Shown: positions 8,202 to 15,602 of the stretch, in pieces
Numbering within the stretch: position 1 is the stretch's first letter
Layout: every line of letters starts with the position of its first letter
From: an uncultured Bacteroides sp.
GTDB lineage: Bacteria > Bacteroidota > Bacteroidia > Bacteroidales > Bacteroidaceae
DNA: 64,000 bases
Assembly: GCA_949294185.1 (NCBI GenBank)
Contig: CASFGA010000001.1
Span: forward strand, 1-64,000
Direction: 5' to 3'
Notes under the pieces: model-generated
The model's input: only the letters and a program-made list of their open reading frames with translations
Told to the model about the DNA's origin: nothing
Databases searched by the model: none
Translations under genes and position numbers: made by a program

Positions 8202-9206
8202 TTATTTTTGTTTTGGTTTAATTATTCCGTTGGTATCCACAGATATGTCATAGACACCATCCTTGTTTTTCTCCATCAGCAAAGGAACAATGCGGGTCTT
8301 CCGGGGAGAGACAGCCGTATCCGAAGCATGCACATGATAAACATAAAAATATTTCCCCGTGTCATCCGTAAACACATCCCCGTGTCCGGATCCGTTTTCC
8401 TTCACTATATCGCGGTGAATAATCGGATTGTTCGCCGATTTCTTCCAAGGCCCCATAGGCGAAGAAGCTGTGGCATACCCCACCGCATAGTCAATATTCA
8501 TGAAATGGTTGGCCGAATAGAAAAGATAATACAGGCTGTCCATCTTTATCACCGTCGGCCCCTCCATAATCGGATCGGAAATATAATTGGAAGTCCTTTC
8601 CCAAGCTTCCGTACAGTCAAGACACTGGCGCAGAGTGCCCGGCTTTATTTCCTTTTTCTGCATGTCAAACTCTCCTACCCATATATAATTCCCCCGGTTG
8701 AAGCGGACATGATACAGATAGTATCTGCCGTCGGTGTCCCGAAACAGGTATGAATCTATATTCTTCTCGCTTCCGTCAATCGGCTTCACCTCGTCCTGGC
8801 GGAACGGCCCCTGCCATGTAGCGGCCTCGGCCAGTACAGTCTGCTCGTTTGCCGTATAGGTAAAATAAACTTTTCCTCCGCCCGCGTCATCCTTGAACCA
8901 TTGAGGAGCCCAGAATCCCTTGTCACCGAAAACCTGTTCACCTTCCTTCAGAATGTATTGCACAGAATCACCCGACGCGACATGCCATGTCTTCAAGTCT
9001 TCAGACTCAAGCATCGTAAAACCTTGCGGATGATTGTCCCCCGTTCCCGTCAGATAAAATTTCCCGTTTTCCCTGATAACGGTGGGATCGGCAAAGCAAA
9101 TTTCCTTCCCCTCCTCCACAAAATTTCTCTTGTCTGCCTGCCCGACACATCCGCATAAGGCAAACAGACCCATCACTGGCAGCAAAAATATTTTTCCCAT
9201 TGTCAA
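8202..9206 (-). CDS. GH43-family glycosidase, lipoprotein
   Basis: 334 residues. A lipobox-like LCGC at residues 17-20 follows a hydrophobic signal, so it is probably membrane-anchored. The five-bladed propeller residues are present: catalytic base Asp in FADPTVI (residue 40), pKa-modulating Asp in NIDSYLF (~150) and acid Glu in MEGPTVI (~215). FWAPQWF marks blade 1, and SGHGDVF in blade 5 carries the usual metal-site His. GH43 enzymes mostly remove alpha-L-arabinofuranosyl or beta-D-xylosyl units, and some are exo-beta-1,3-galactosidases; the specificity here is unknown. A second ATG lies at residue 3 (position 9200). It is the third of four consecutive GH43 genes from the 3' end and has short spacing on both sides. 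Confidence 0.88.
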   Translation of the reverse strand: MTMGKIFLLPVMGLFALCGCVGQADKRNFVEEGKEICFADPTVIRENGKFYLTGTGDNHPQGFTMLESEDLKTWHVASGDSVQYILKEGEQVFGDKGFWAPQWFKDDAGGGKVYFTYTANEQTVLAEAATWQGPFRQDEVKPIDGSEKNIDSYLFRDTDGRYYLYHVRFNRGNYIWVGEFDMQKKEIKPGTLRQCLDCTEAWERTSNYISDPIMEGPTVIKMDSLYYLFYSANHFMNIDYAVGYATASSPMGPWKKSANNPIIHRDIVKENGSGHGDVFTDDTGKYFYVYHVHASDTAVSPRKTRIVPLLMEKNKDGVYDISVDTNGIIKPKQK

Positions 9207-9213
9207 AAAATTC

Positions 9214-10179
9214 TTATAATACCGGCTTTTCTGATTTCAACGAAGGAGAAGCAGTCTCCACATAAGGCCACCCGTCTTTCCAGCATACTTTATCCAACAT
9301 CAGTACACGTCCGTCCGGATTCGCCACACTCACGGCATGATAAAACACCCAGTCATTCCCGGCGTTGTCGGTTACAATCTCCGAGTTATGGCCTGTTCCG
9401 ACAAAAGCCTCGTTCTTGTGTATGAGGATTTCATGATGATTGTCCAGCATGTTCCGTCCCTGCTTGTCAACGTAAGGGCCGAACAAATTCTTGGAACGCC
9501 CTACAACCGTGGTGTATGTACTGTTCAAACCTTCACAGCATGAGCCTACAGAAGCAAACAGATAATAATATCCTCCGTGCTTGTGTATATAAGTGCCCTC
9601 GTATGCCTTGCCCGCTATCTGTTTCGGCTTCTCTCCCGACTTGATTTTCAAGCCGTCGTCAGCCAGTTCTATCGCATAAATTCCGCTGAAGCTCCCCCAA
9701 AACAGATATTTCTTCCCGCCATCTTCTATATAGAAAGGGTCAATAGAGTTTTGAACCCCGATTCCGTTGCTGCGAAACATCATCCCGCAGTCGGTAAACG
9801 GGCCAGAAGGACTGTCTGCCACCGCACAACCGATGCCGCAAGTCCATTCTCCTCCCCATACCGACATGGAATAATAGAGCACATACTTGTCTCCAATCTT
9901 ATTTATATCCGGTGCCCACAGTCCCCCGTCCGGTTCAAAATCAGGTCGGGTCTCTTCTGTAAACGCCGTTCCTACCAGTTCCCAGTTCACCAAGTCCTTT
10001 GAACGGTGAATGGGTAAGTTACGAATATCTTCCGTTGCATAAAGATAAAAATAGCCGTCATCGCCCTTTATCACAGTCGGATCAGGGAGGCTGTAATTTA
10101 CCACCGGGTTGACATAAAAATCAGCCGCATACAAATTTGCCGAAGCAAACAATCCTAACAATAAATACTTAAACTTCAT
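9214..10179 (-). CDS. GH43-family glycosidase, secreted (arabinanase-like signatures)
   Basis: 321 residues with a signal peptide (MKFKYLLLGLFASANLYA) that lacks a lipobox Cys, so it is predicted periplasmic. The GH43 triad is visible: SLPDPTVI (base Asp ~34), SIDPFYI (Asp ~150) and YEGTYI (acid Glu ~195). GLWAPDI and the blade-5 GTGHNSEIV are also present. The short single-domain form and LPDPTVI/LWAPDI pattern resemble arabinan-acting GH43 proteins, though I would not name a linkage. Two adjacent Cys in SVGSCCEG are unusual for an exported enzyme of this kind. It is co-transcribed with the GH43 genes on either side (7 and 14 nt away). Confidence 0.87.
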   Translation of the reverse strand: MKFKYLLLGLFASANLYAADFYVNPVVNYSLPDPTVIKGDDGYFYLYATEDIRNLPIHRSKDLVNWELVGTAFTEETRPDFEPDGGLWAPDINKIGDKYVLYYSMSVWGGEWTCGIGCAVADSPSGPFTDCGMMFRSNGIGVQNSIDPFYIEDGGKKYLFWGSFSGIYAIELADDGLKIKSGEKPKQIAGKAYEGTYIHKHGGYYYLFASVGSCCEGLNSTYTTVVGRSKNLFGPYVDKQGRNMLDNHHEILIHKNEAFVGTGHNSEIVTDNAGNDWVFYHAVSVANPDGRVLMLDKVCWKDGWPYVETASPSLKSEKPVL

Positions 10180-10193
10180 ATACTCACTTTTTA

Positions 10194-11165
10194 CTATTTA
10201 ATCAAACGTGGAATCAGATAATCCTTGCTTATCCTCATCTTGTCCTTGCCGTCTACCTGAATAAAATCAACTTTTCCGATATACATCGCGCGGGGATGTA
10301 TGTTCAGCGAATCTTTATGGGCATGGTAAACGATGCGCATATTCCCTTTCTTATCCGTAAACATCGCACTATGTCCGACTCCCACCAAACCTTCCGGTTT
10401 CTGAAGTAGTGGATTATCTTCATATTTCTTCCATTGCCCCATGATATCATCAGTAACAGCGCAACCGATTCCATAGAACTGGCTTTCATAACTGTTTGCC
10501 GAATAAGTCATATAATACATTCCTTTATGCTTTATAACAAAAGAACCTTCGTTCACCCTCGGCCAAACCTCCTCCCAAGCCTGAGAAACATGGATACACG
10601 GATGCATCGTATGCTCTTTTATCGTCGCCAAATCCTCTTCCAACTCCGCAACCCAAATATTTAATCCGTCATTAAACCTGTCAAAAAACAGATAAGCCCT
10701 GCCGTCTTCATCCACAAACAAAGAATTGTCAATACACTTTTCACCTTCAATCATAGGCTTCTTGACCGCTTGCTTAAACGGCCCCAACGGAGATTGGGCT
10801 GTCGCGACACAAATATGCTCTTCAGCGGAATAATACATATAGAACAATCCGTTGATTTCGTATACTTCCGGAGCCCAAAACCAATGGTCTCCCCACACAT
10901 CCCCCTTAGTCAAGGCCAGTCCTTTCCGCCTCCAGTTCCGCAAATCATCGGACACATAGACCTCAATGCCGTCGTCTGCGTTCGTTCCATACGCATAATA
11001 AGTCCCCTGATACAGCATGATGAACGGGTCGGCCAAGGTCACCCTTTCATCCAGCACCGTCAACGTATCTTTTTGCTCCACCTTCTGGTCGTTCTTTCCG
11101 GCCCCTCCACACGACATCAAAAGGAAAAGAGCCAATATCATCCCCAAATTTAGTATTTTATCCAT
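10194..11165 (-). CDS. GH43-family glycosidase, lipoprotein
   Basis: 323 residues from the ATG at 11165; another ATG two codons upstream (11171) directly abuts the preceding stop. A classic lipobox, LLMSC, ends the signal peptide, so it is lipid-anchored and possibly at the surface. The catalytic set is LADPFIM (base Asp), CIDNSLFV (Asp, with Asn following) and NEGSFVI (acid Glu). WFWAPEVY marks blade 1 and GVGHSAMF the metal-site His in blade 5. It follows the large GH43 gene with no gap and precedes the next by 14 nt. It resembles the 334-aa paralog in overall form, so the two may be old duplicates that diverged in specificity. Confidence 0.87.
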   Translation of the reverse strand: MDKILNLGMILALFLLMSCGGAGKNDQKVEQKDTLTVLDERVTLADPFIMLYQGTYYAYGTNADDGIEVYVSDDLRNWRRKGLALTKGDVWGDHWFWAPEVYEINGLFYMYYSAEEHICVATAQSPLGPFKQAVKKPMIEGEKCIDNSLFVDEDGRAYLFFDRFNDGLNIWVAELEEDLATIKEHTMHPCIHVSQAWEEVWPRVNEGSFVIKHKGMYYMTYSANSYESQFYGIGCAVTDDIMGQWKKYEDNPLLQKPEGLVGVGHSAMFTDKKGNMRIVYHAHKDSLNIHPRAMYIGKVDFIQVDGKDKMRISKDYLIPRLIK

Positions 11166-11171
11166 AAACAT

Positions 11172-13937
11172 CTATTCAGCTATATGATAATACAATATCC
11201 CATTATAAGACACTTTGCCGTTTTCAGAATACAAGCCCACACGCGACCCGGCATAATCGACAGGAAAAGTCCCGATCTCCCTCCCGTCCACAAACAGATA
11301 AAGCTTGTTTTTCCGCCTTACAGCCCGCACGTTATAAGAGTCCTTAAACAGTTCCCCTATACGAATCTTATAGATATGGCGCTTCAAGTCTTCCGCATTC
11401 CTGTTGACAAAGCGGAATCCCTCCGCCTTTATCGGTTCGAAAGCCGCCTTATTATACATCGGATTCTCGGCTAAAGTTACATTTTTTATAGGTAACGGAC
11501 ACCATTTTCCCTGCTTCAAATATTCAATATTAAAATTTGAAAACATATTTTCAACAAGTCCATCCTCTCCGTCTACCGCACGGCGGTTCAGATAAACGGC
11601 ATCCAGCCATGTGGGAGACGGCATACGGTATCCCTTTTCTATAAAGTCTGTATACTTTACATCGGCATACAGCGTCTGCAAATGCGCAAGCGGACGACTC
11701 CATTGTTGAACAGCCTTACCTTCTTTCACCATGACCACTTCAAGCTGACGCTTCACGGCATCCAATCCCACTTTTACATAATTTTGGGAATCTATATACA
11801 ATGGGAGAATTCCTGCCGTACCTTCATCCGAATGATTCGTTATCTGCACATCAAACTCATAATCTTCCAACAGTTCCCCCTTAATGGCGACCGCCTTCTC
11901 CGACTGCGTTTGCAGCCCTTCGTCCGTCTGCACATAACTTCCTTCCAGTGTTTCCCAATGTGGCATCACCGCATCAAAGTCATCAAAGCCGATTGTATAA
12001 GTCACACCATCGAAAGCACTCGGGCCACCAACGGAGAAAACCCCCGGAATGCCCGCTTCATCCGTCAGGCCGGTAAACAAGAACTGCCCGGGAGCCGGTA
12101 TCTCATCTATCCAGACTTTCAGACAATCCATATTCCGCTCGGTACGTAAAGAATGGTATACTCCCCACTTAAAATCGGAAGGCAAAGGAAAACTCTGCTT
12201 ATGTTCCACTCCGTCGCGACTTACAAGAAGATACCAAATGTTTTGCCCGGCATCAAGCCCTATCCTCATGTAATTACGCTTATCTTTCCACCAGACTGTC
12301 GCCCCCGCTTCCGCCTGTGTATTCACGCCAACCTCAAACAGATAAGTGCAAGCGGCACGACCATCCTTTATCAAAGCTTGCGACAAAGCGGAGGGAGTCG
12401 CCGTCAATTCACCATCTGCCACAGTCCAGACAGAGCCATCTTCCCAGTGCCAGTGATTTTTCGAGCGTGCCGCATCATCAAAGACATCACTATATGTCGG
12501 TTTTCCCGGTTCCGGATGATAACCTTCCGTTTTCTTATCCGTTATTCCATCAACATATAATGTCTTATCGAAAAAATGTATACGATCTATATACTGTCCC
12601 CGCGCTTCGGCATTCTTGTTAGCCATATACACCAACCACCATTCAAAACCGTTTACGCCTCTCACAATATTAGGCTGCCCCGGAGAAAACAAGATATTCT
12701 CCGCCTTATCACCATCCATATCAAATAAAGCTACATCAAAGAAATTGCCCTTCTCTCCTTTGGAGGTTTCAACGGCAAGCAAATTGTTTCCATTGCGCAA
12801 ATTCTTTAATTGCGCTTCATCCAAATTAAGTATGCAATAATCGGCTTTGTCCTTTTGATAAATCAATGAGCCATTCAGATAAATCTTTGTAGCCCCAGCA
12901 TGATTGACACGTAAGGCATAATTATGATTCAAATCACCCGCCATAAAGTTCTTGCGCAGCCATAACCGAGCAGACTTCCATACCGTCTTCTGTTTCCGCA
13001 CGGTAGACCCTTCTATACTGACCGACGAAAAACCCGTTTCACCCCGCATCCAATCTGTATCATCAAAATCCGTCTTTTCCCATCCGTATTCGGGAGATTG
13101 CTCCGTATAAGCAAAATCCAAAGAATGCAGCCTCAAGATATCTGGATAATCCTCTTCCAAATCTACTTGATTAGACTTTACCACAGGATAACTGTATTTA
13201 CCACCATTCTGAAAAGTCAAAGGAGAATCCGCTTCAGCCACTCCCAACTGATAATTCCCCCAGTCCGTTGCCGTATGATTGGCATTATACATCATATAAT
13301 ACCTTCCACGATACTTTATGACCCATGGACCCTCGGCCACTCTATTATCCATCGTTTCCCATGTATCAGGCAAAGAAGCAAACTGACAGACCGGCTCTCC
13401 GGCAAACTCCTCCGGATTTTTCATTTTGCGCCCCCATATCGTATTTCCGTCTGTGAAGCGAACCATATACATATATAATTGTCCGTCATCGTCCTTAAAG
13501 ACATGCGGGTCAATCCGGTTATCCATCCAAGTTGCCTTAACCGGCTCTTTATAAGGGCCTAACACATCATCACTTTGGGCATGGACAATATGTACGGCAT
13601 GTCTGTCCTTCCCCCAATAGTTCACTGACCAATACAGATGAAACTGCCCGTTCAGATAAAGCATGTTATTGGCATGAATCTGATTGTCTCCGGCCCCCGT
13701 ATCTTTCGTCCATTCATTATCCATCGATACAACATGAATGGGCTTTCCCCAATGCATTAAATCATCGGATACATAAAAGTCGCCAAACGTATTGACACCA
13801 CCAATAAAATATTTGCCATTATACTTGACAACTCCGGCATCTGCCACTCCAGGCAGCACCGGATTGTCTATATTTTGAGCATTAGCCATACTCAAGCTTC
13901 CCCCTACCAAAAGACATATTAAATAATGTGTTTTCAT
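11172..13937 (-). CDS. Large multidomain GH43 enzyme with a jelly-roll module inserted in the propeller
   Basis: 921 residues from the ATG at 13937, where the signal peptide MKTHYLICLLVGGSLSMANA begins; a longer frame would need a GTG inside the upstream hairpin. GH43 catalytic residues are Asp33 (GVADAGVV), Asp143 (RIDPHVF) and Glu202 (AEGPWVI). After blade 4, residues ~260-410 form a GH2-like sugar-binding jelly roll (DFDDTDWMRGE, ARLWLRKNF, HAGATKIYLNG, GNNLLAVE). The propeller then resumes with EWWLVYMANK and IDRIHFF (~418-458). Behind it lie two beta-sandwich regions (~475-690 and ~690-921); the last has a coagulation-factor-5/8-like look (VENMFSNFNIEYLKQGKW). The blade-5 GH motif reads GQPN, without the usual His. 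It is the first enzyme after susD, 68 nt downstream. Confidence 0.85.
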   Translation of the reverse strand: MKTHYLICLLVGGSLSMANAQNIDNPVLPGVADAGVVKYNGKYFIGGVNTFGDFYVSDDLMHWGKPIHVVSMDNEWTKDTGAGDNQIHANNMLYLNGQFHLYWSVNYWGKDRHAVHIVHAQSDDVLGPYKEPVKATWMDNRIDPHVFKDDDGQLYMYMVRFTDGNTIWGRKMKNPEEFAGEPVCQFASLPDTWETMDNRVAEGPWVIKYRGRYYMMYNANHTATDWGNYQLGVAEADSPLTFQNGGKYSYPVVKSNQVDLEEDYPDILRLHSLDFAYTEQSPEYGWEKTDFDDTDWMRGETGFSSVSIEGSTVRKQKTVWKSARLWLRKNFMAGDLNHNYALRVNHAGATKIYLNGSLIYQKDKADYCILNLDEAQLKNLRNGNNLLAVETSKGEKGNFFDVALFDMDGDKAENILFSPGQPNIVRGVNGFEWWLVYMANKNAEARGQYIDRIHFFDKTLYVDGITDKKTEGYHPEPGKPTYSDVFDDAARSKNHWHWEDGSVWTVADGELTATPSALSQALIKDGRAACTYLFEVGVNTQAEAGATVWWKDKRNYMRIGLDAGQNIWYLLVSRDGVEHKQSFPLPSDFKWGVYHSLRTERNMDCLKVWIDEIPAPGQFLFTGLTDEAGIPGVFSVGGPSAFDGVTYTIGFDDFDAVMPHWETLEGSYVQTDEGLQTQSEKAVAIKGELLEDYEFDVQITNHSDEGTAGILPLYIDSQNYVKVGLDAVKRQLEVVMVKEGKAVQQWSRPLAHLQTLYADVKYTDFIEKGYRMPSPTWLDAVYLNRRAVDGEDGLVENMFSNFNIEYLKQGKWCPLPIKNVTLAENPMYNKAAFEPIKAEGFRFVNRNAEDLKRHIYKIRIGELFKDSYNVRAVRRKNKLYLFVDGREIGTFPVDYAGSRVGLYSENGKVSYNGILYYHIAE

Positions 13938-13962
13938 CACTTTCAAATTAAAGAAAATAAGA

Positions 13963-13998
13963 GGCGCACCACGAATTCCCCAAACATCATGGTGCACC
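13963..13998 (-). terminator. Intercistronic hairpin between susD and the GH43 genes
   Basis: Arms 13963-13971 and 13990-13998 pair over 9 bp (one wobble) around an 18-nt loop. On the minus-strand transcript the hairpin is followed by TCTTATTTTCTTTAATTT, a loose U-rich tail. It starts 8 nt after the susD stop, so it could act as a partial terminator or mRNA-stabilising element that keeps susCD transcripts above those of the enzymes. Confidence 0.5.
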
Positions 13999-14005
13999 CT
14001 TATGA

Positions 14006-15583
14006 TTAATACTCCGGATTCTGGGTCAACTGCCCTTCACTTTGGTCGATTTCAGATTGCGGGATAGGCAAACGACGATGCTTTCCTATCACAAAATTAT
14101 TGAAATCGGCATCGCGGGACTTCAATTCATCGATTCCTGCCTGAGAATCCAACAATCCCCAACGCTTCAAATCAGCCCATCTCCAACCTTCAAAACACAA
14201 TTCCAACGTTCTTTCCATCTGCAAACGCTTCAAGAAAGCGTCTTTTGACGAAAGACAAGAAGCCCATTGACTGTCTTCCAACTTGGCAAGTCCTACACGC
14301 GTTCTTACTTGGTCCACATATTTGGCAGCATCCGATACCAGTCCGTCCGTTTCAACGATACATTCAGCATAGTTCAACAGAATATCTGCATAGCGCATAA
14401 TTCTATAATTGTTCCGGGCAAAGTAATCTTCCACTTCCCGATAATACGAAGTGCTATATTTACGGATGTAACAATCTTCCGGATCCTTCCCCCAACTATT
14501 CCATTGCTCATCATTATCCGCATCTGCTATATTATAATACTTTCGTGACTCATCCGGAAAGTCCTTTGAAAAGCCGTGATACAGAATGCTATTATACAAA
14601 CGGATGTCATTCTTACCGTCTTCCCGCTTTTCCTTCAGGAATTCATCGACCAGCCACCGTCTGGCCTTTCCGTCTCCCCAACCAATTCCGCTCGGAGCAT
14701 AGAACTGCGTACGCTGGAAACCCGTCGCCATGCTTGCATCGTTACCGGTTCCCCCCTTGTTGGTATCATCAAACTGGATTTCAAAAATGCCTTCCTTGTT
14801 GTTTTCATCCAAGTCGGTAAAATTATCCACCCAGTTATCTATCAAGCCATACAATGTCCCTTCTCTTTCTATCAGCCAAGAAAATTGCTCTTTAGCCTTG
14901 TCGTACAAATGCTGCTGCATATAAGCTTTTCCTAAAAGAGCTTTTGCCGCACCTTTTGTTGCACGTCCCACATTCTCCGCATCCCATGATTCTGGCAGAT
15001 ATTTATCGGCAAACAACAAGTCTTCTTCTATCTGCGCCCAAATTTCAGCTTCAGACGCATCTTTTGGTCTGTATCCAGCCTCAACCGGTTCAAGAACCAA
15101 CGTACCTTTTTCCCAAAGCAAATTTATCTGGAAATACCATAAAGCACGCATGAATGAGGCTTGAGCCAACACTTGATTCTTTTCCGTTTCATCCATTTCT
15201 ATGTTAGGAACATATTTCAAGACCTGATTACAACGGAATATGCCCATATAGAAAAACTCCCAATGTTGGTTGTTTCCTTCATTAAAGTTATAGTTAGAAT
15301 ACAAGAAGCGCGTCCAATCTCCCAATTCAATCCAAGGAGAAGAACTCCATCCCTCGTCGGAAGTCAAATCATAACGGAAAGAAAGCCACCGCATCCAAGT
15401 AGGCTCTTTATATAAAGCACTATAACAAGCATTCACCCCTGCTTCTGCATCTTCAGCCTTATTCCAAAAAGTAGGTATAGTAACTTCATTCGGATTGTCT
15501 ATATCCAACAAGTCTCCACTACATCCGGTGCATAAAGCAAAAGCACCGCACATCAAAAACTTATATATATTTTTCATCATCAT
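14006..15583 (-). CDS. SusD/RagB-family outer-membrane glycan-binding lipoprotein
   Basis: 525 residues. The lipobox is CTGC after a short signal peptide, which opens with three consecutive ATG codons. SusD hallmarks include the N-terminal LDIDNPNEVTIPTFWNKAEDAEAGVNACYSAL, here given only in part as TFWNKAEDAEAGVNACY. Also visible are TPR-like helices (RATKGAAKALLGKAYMQ), the AMQRTLEL-like block MERTLELCFEGWRWADLKRW, and a C-terminus ending in LTQNPEY, the usual SusD finish (QNPGY). It caps the SusC barrel at the cell surface and captures oligosaccharide. It lies 19 nt after susC. Confidence 0.95.
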   Translation of the reverse strand: MMMKNIYKFLMCGAFALCTGCSGDLLDIDNPNEVTIPTFWNKAEDAEAGVNACYSALYKEPTWMRWLSFRYDLTSDEGWSSSPWIELGDWTRFLYSNYNFNEGNNQHWEFFYMGIFRCNQVLKYVPNIEMDETEKNQVLAQASFMRALWYFQINLLWEKGTLVLEPVEAGYRPKDASEAEIWAQIEEDLLFADKYLPESWDAENVGRATKGAAKALLGKAYMQQHLYDKAKEQFSWLIEREGTLYGLIDNWVDNFTDLDENNKEGIFEIQFDDTNKGGTGNDASMATGFQRTQFYAPSGIGWGDGKARRWLVDEFLKEKREDGKNDIRLYNSILYHGFSKDFPDESRKYYNIADADNDEQWNSWGKDPEDCYIRKYSTSYYREVEDYFARNNYRIMRYADILLNYAECIVETDGLVSDAAKYVDQVRTRVGLAKLEDSQWASCLSSKDAFLKRLQMERTLELCFEGWRWADLKRWGLLDSQAGIDELKSRDADFNNFVIGKHRRLPIPQSEIDQSEGQLTQNPEY

Positions 15584-15602
15584 ATTTTCTTTAGGTTATC
15601 AA

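Noticed and set aside
13938..13997. Upstream GTG extension of the large GH43 protein
   Set aside because: Same reason: it begins in the intercistronic hairpin and would put 20 residues before a clear signal peptide.
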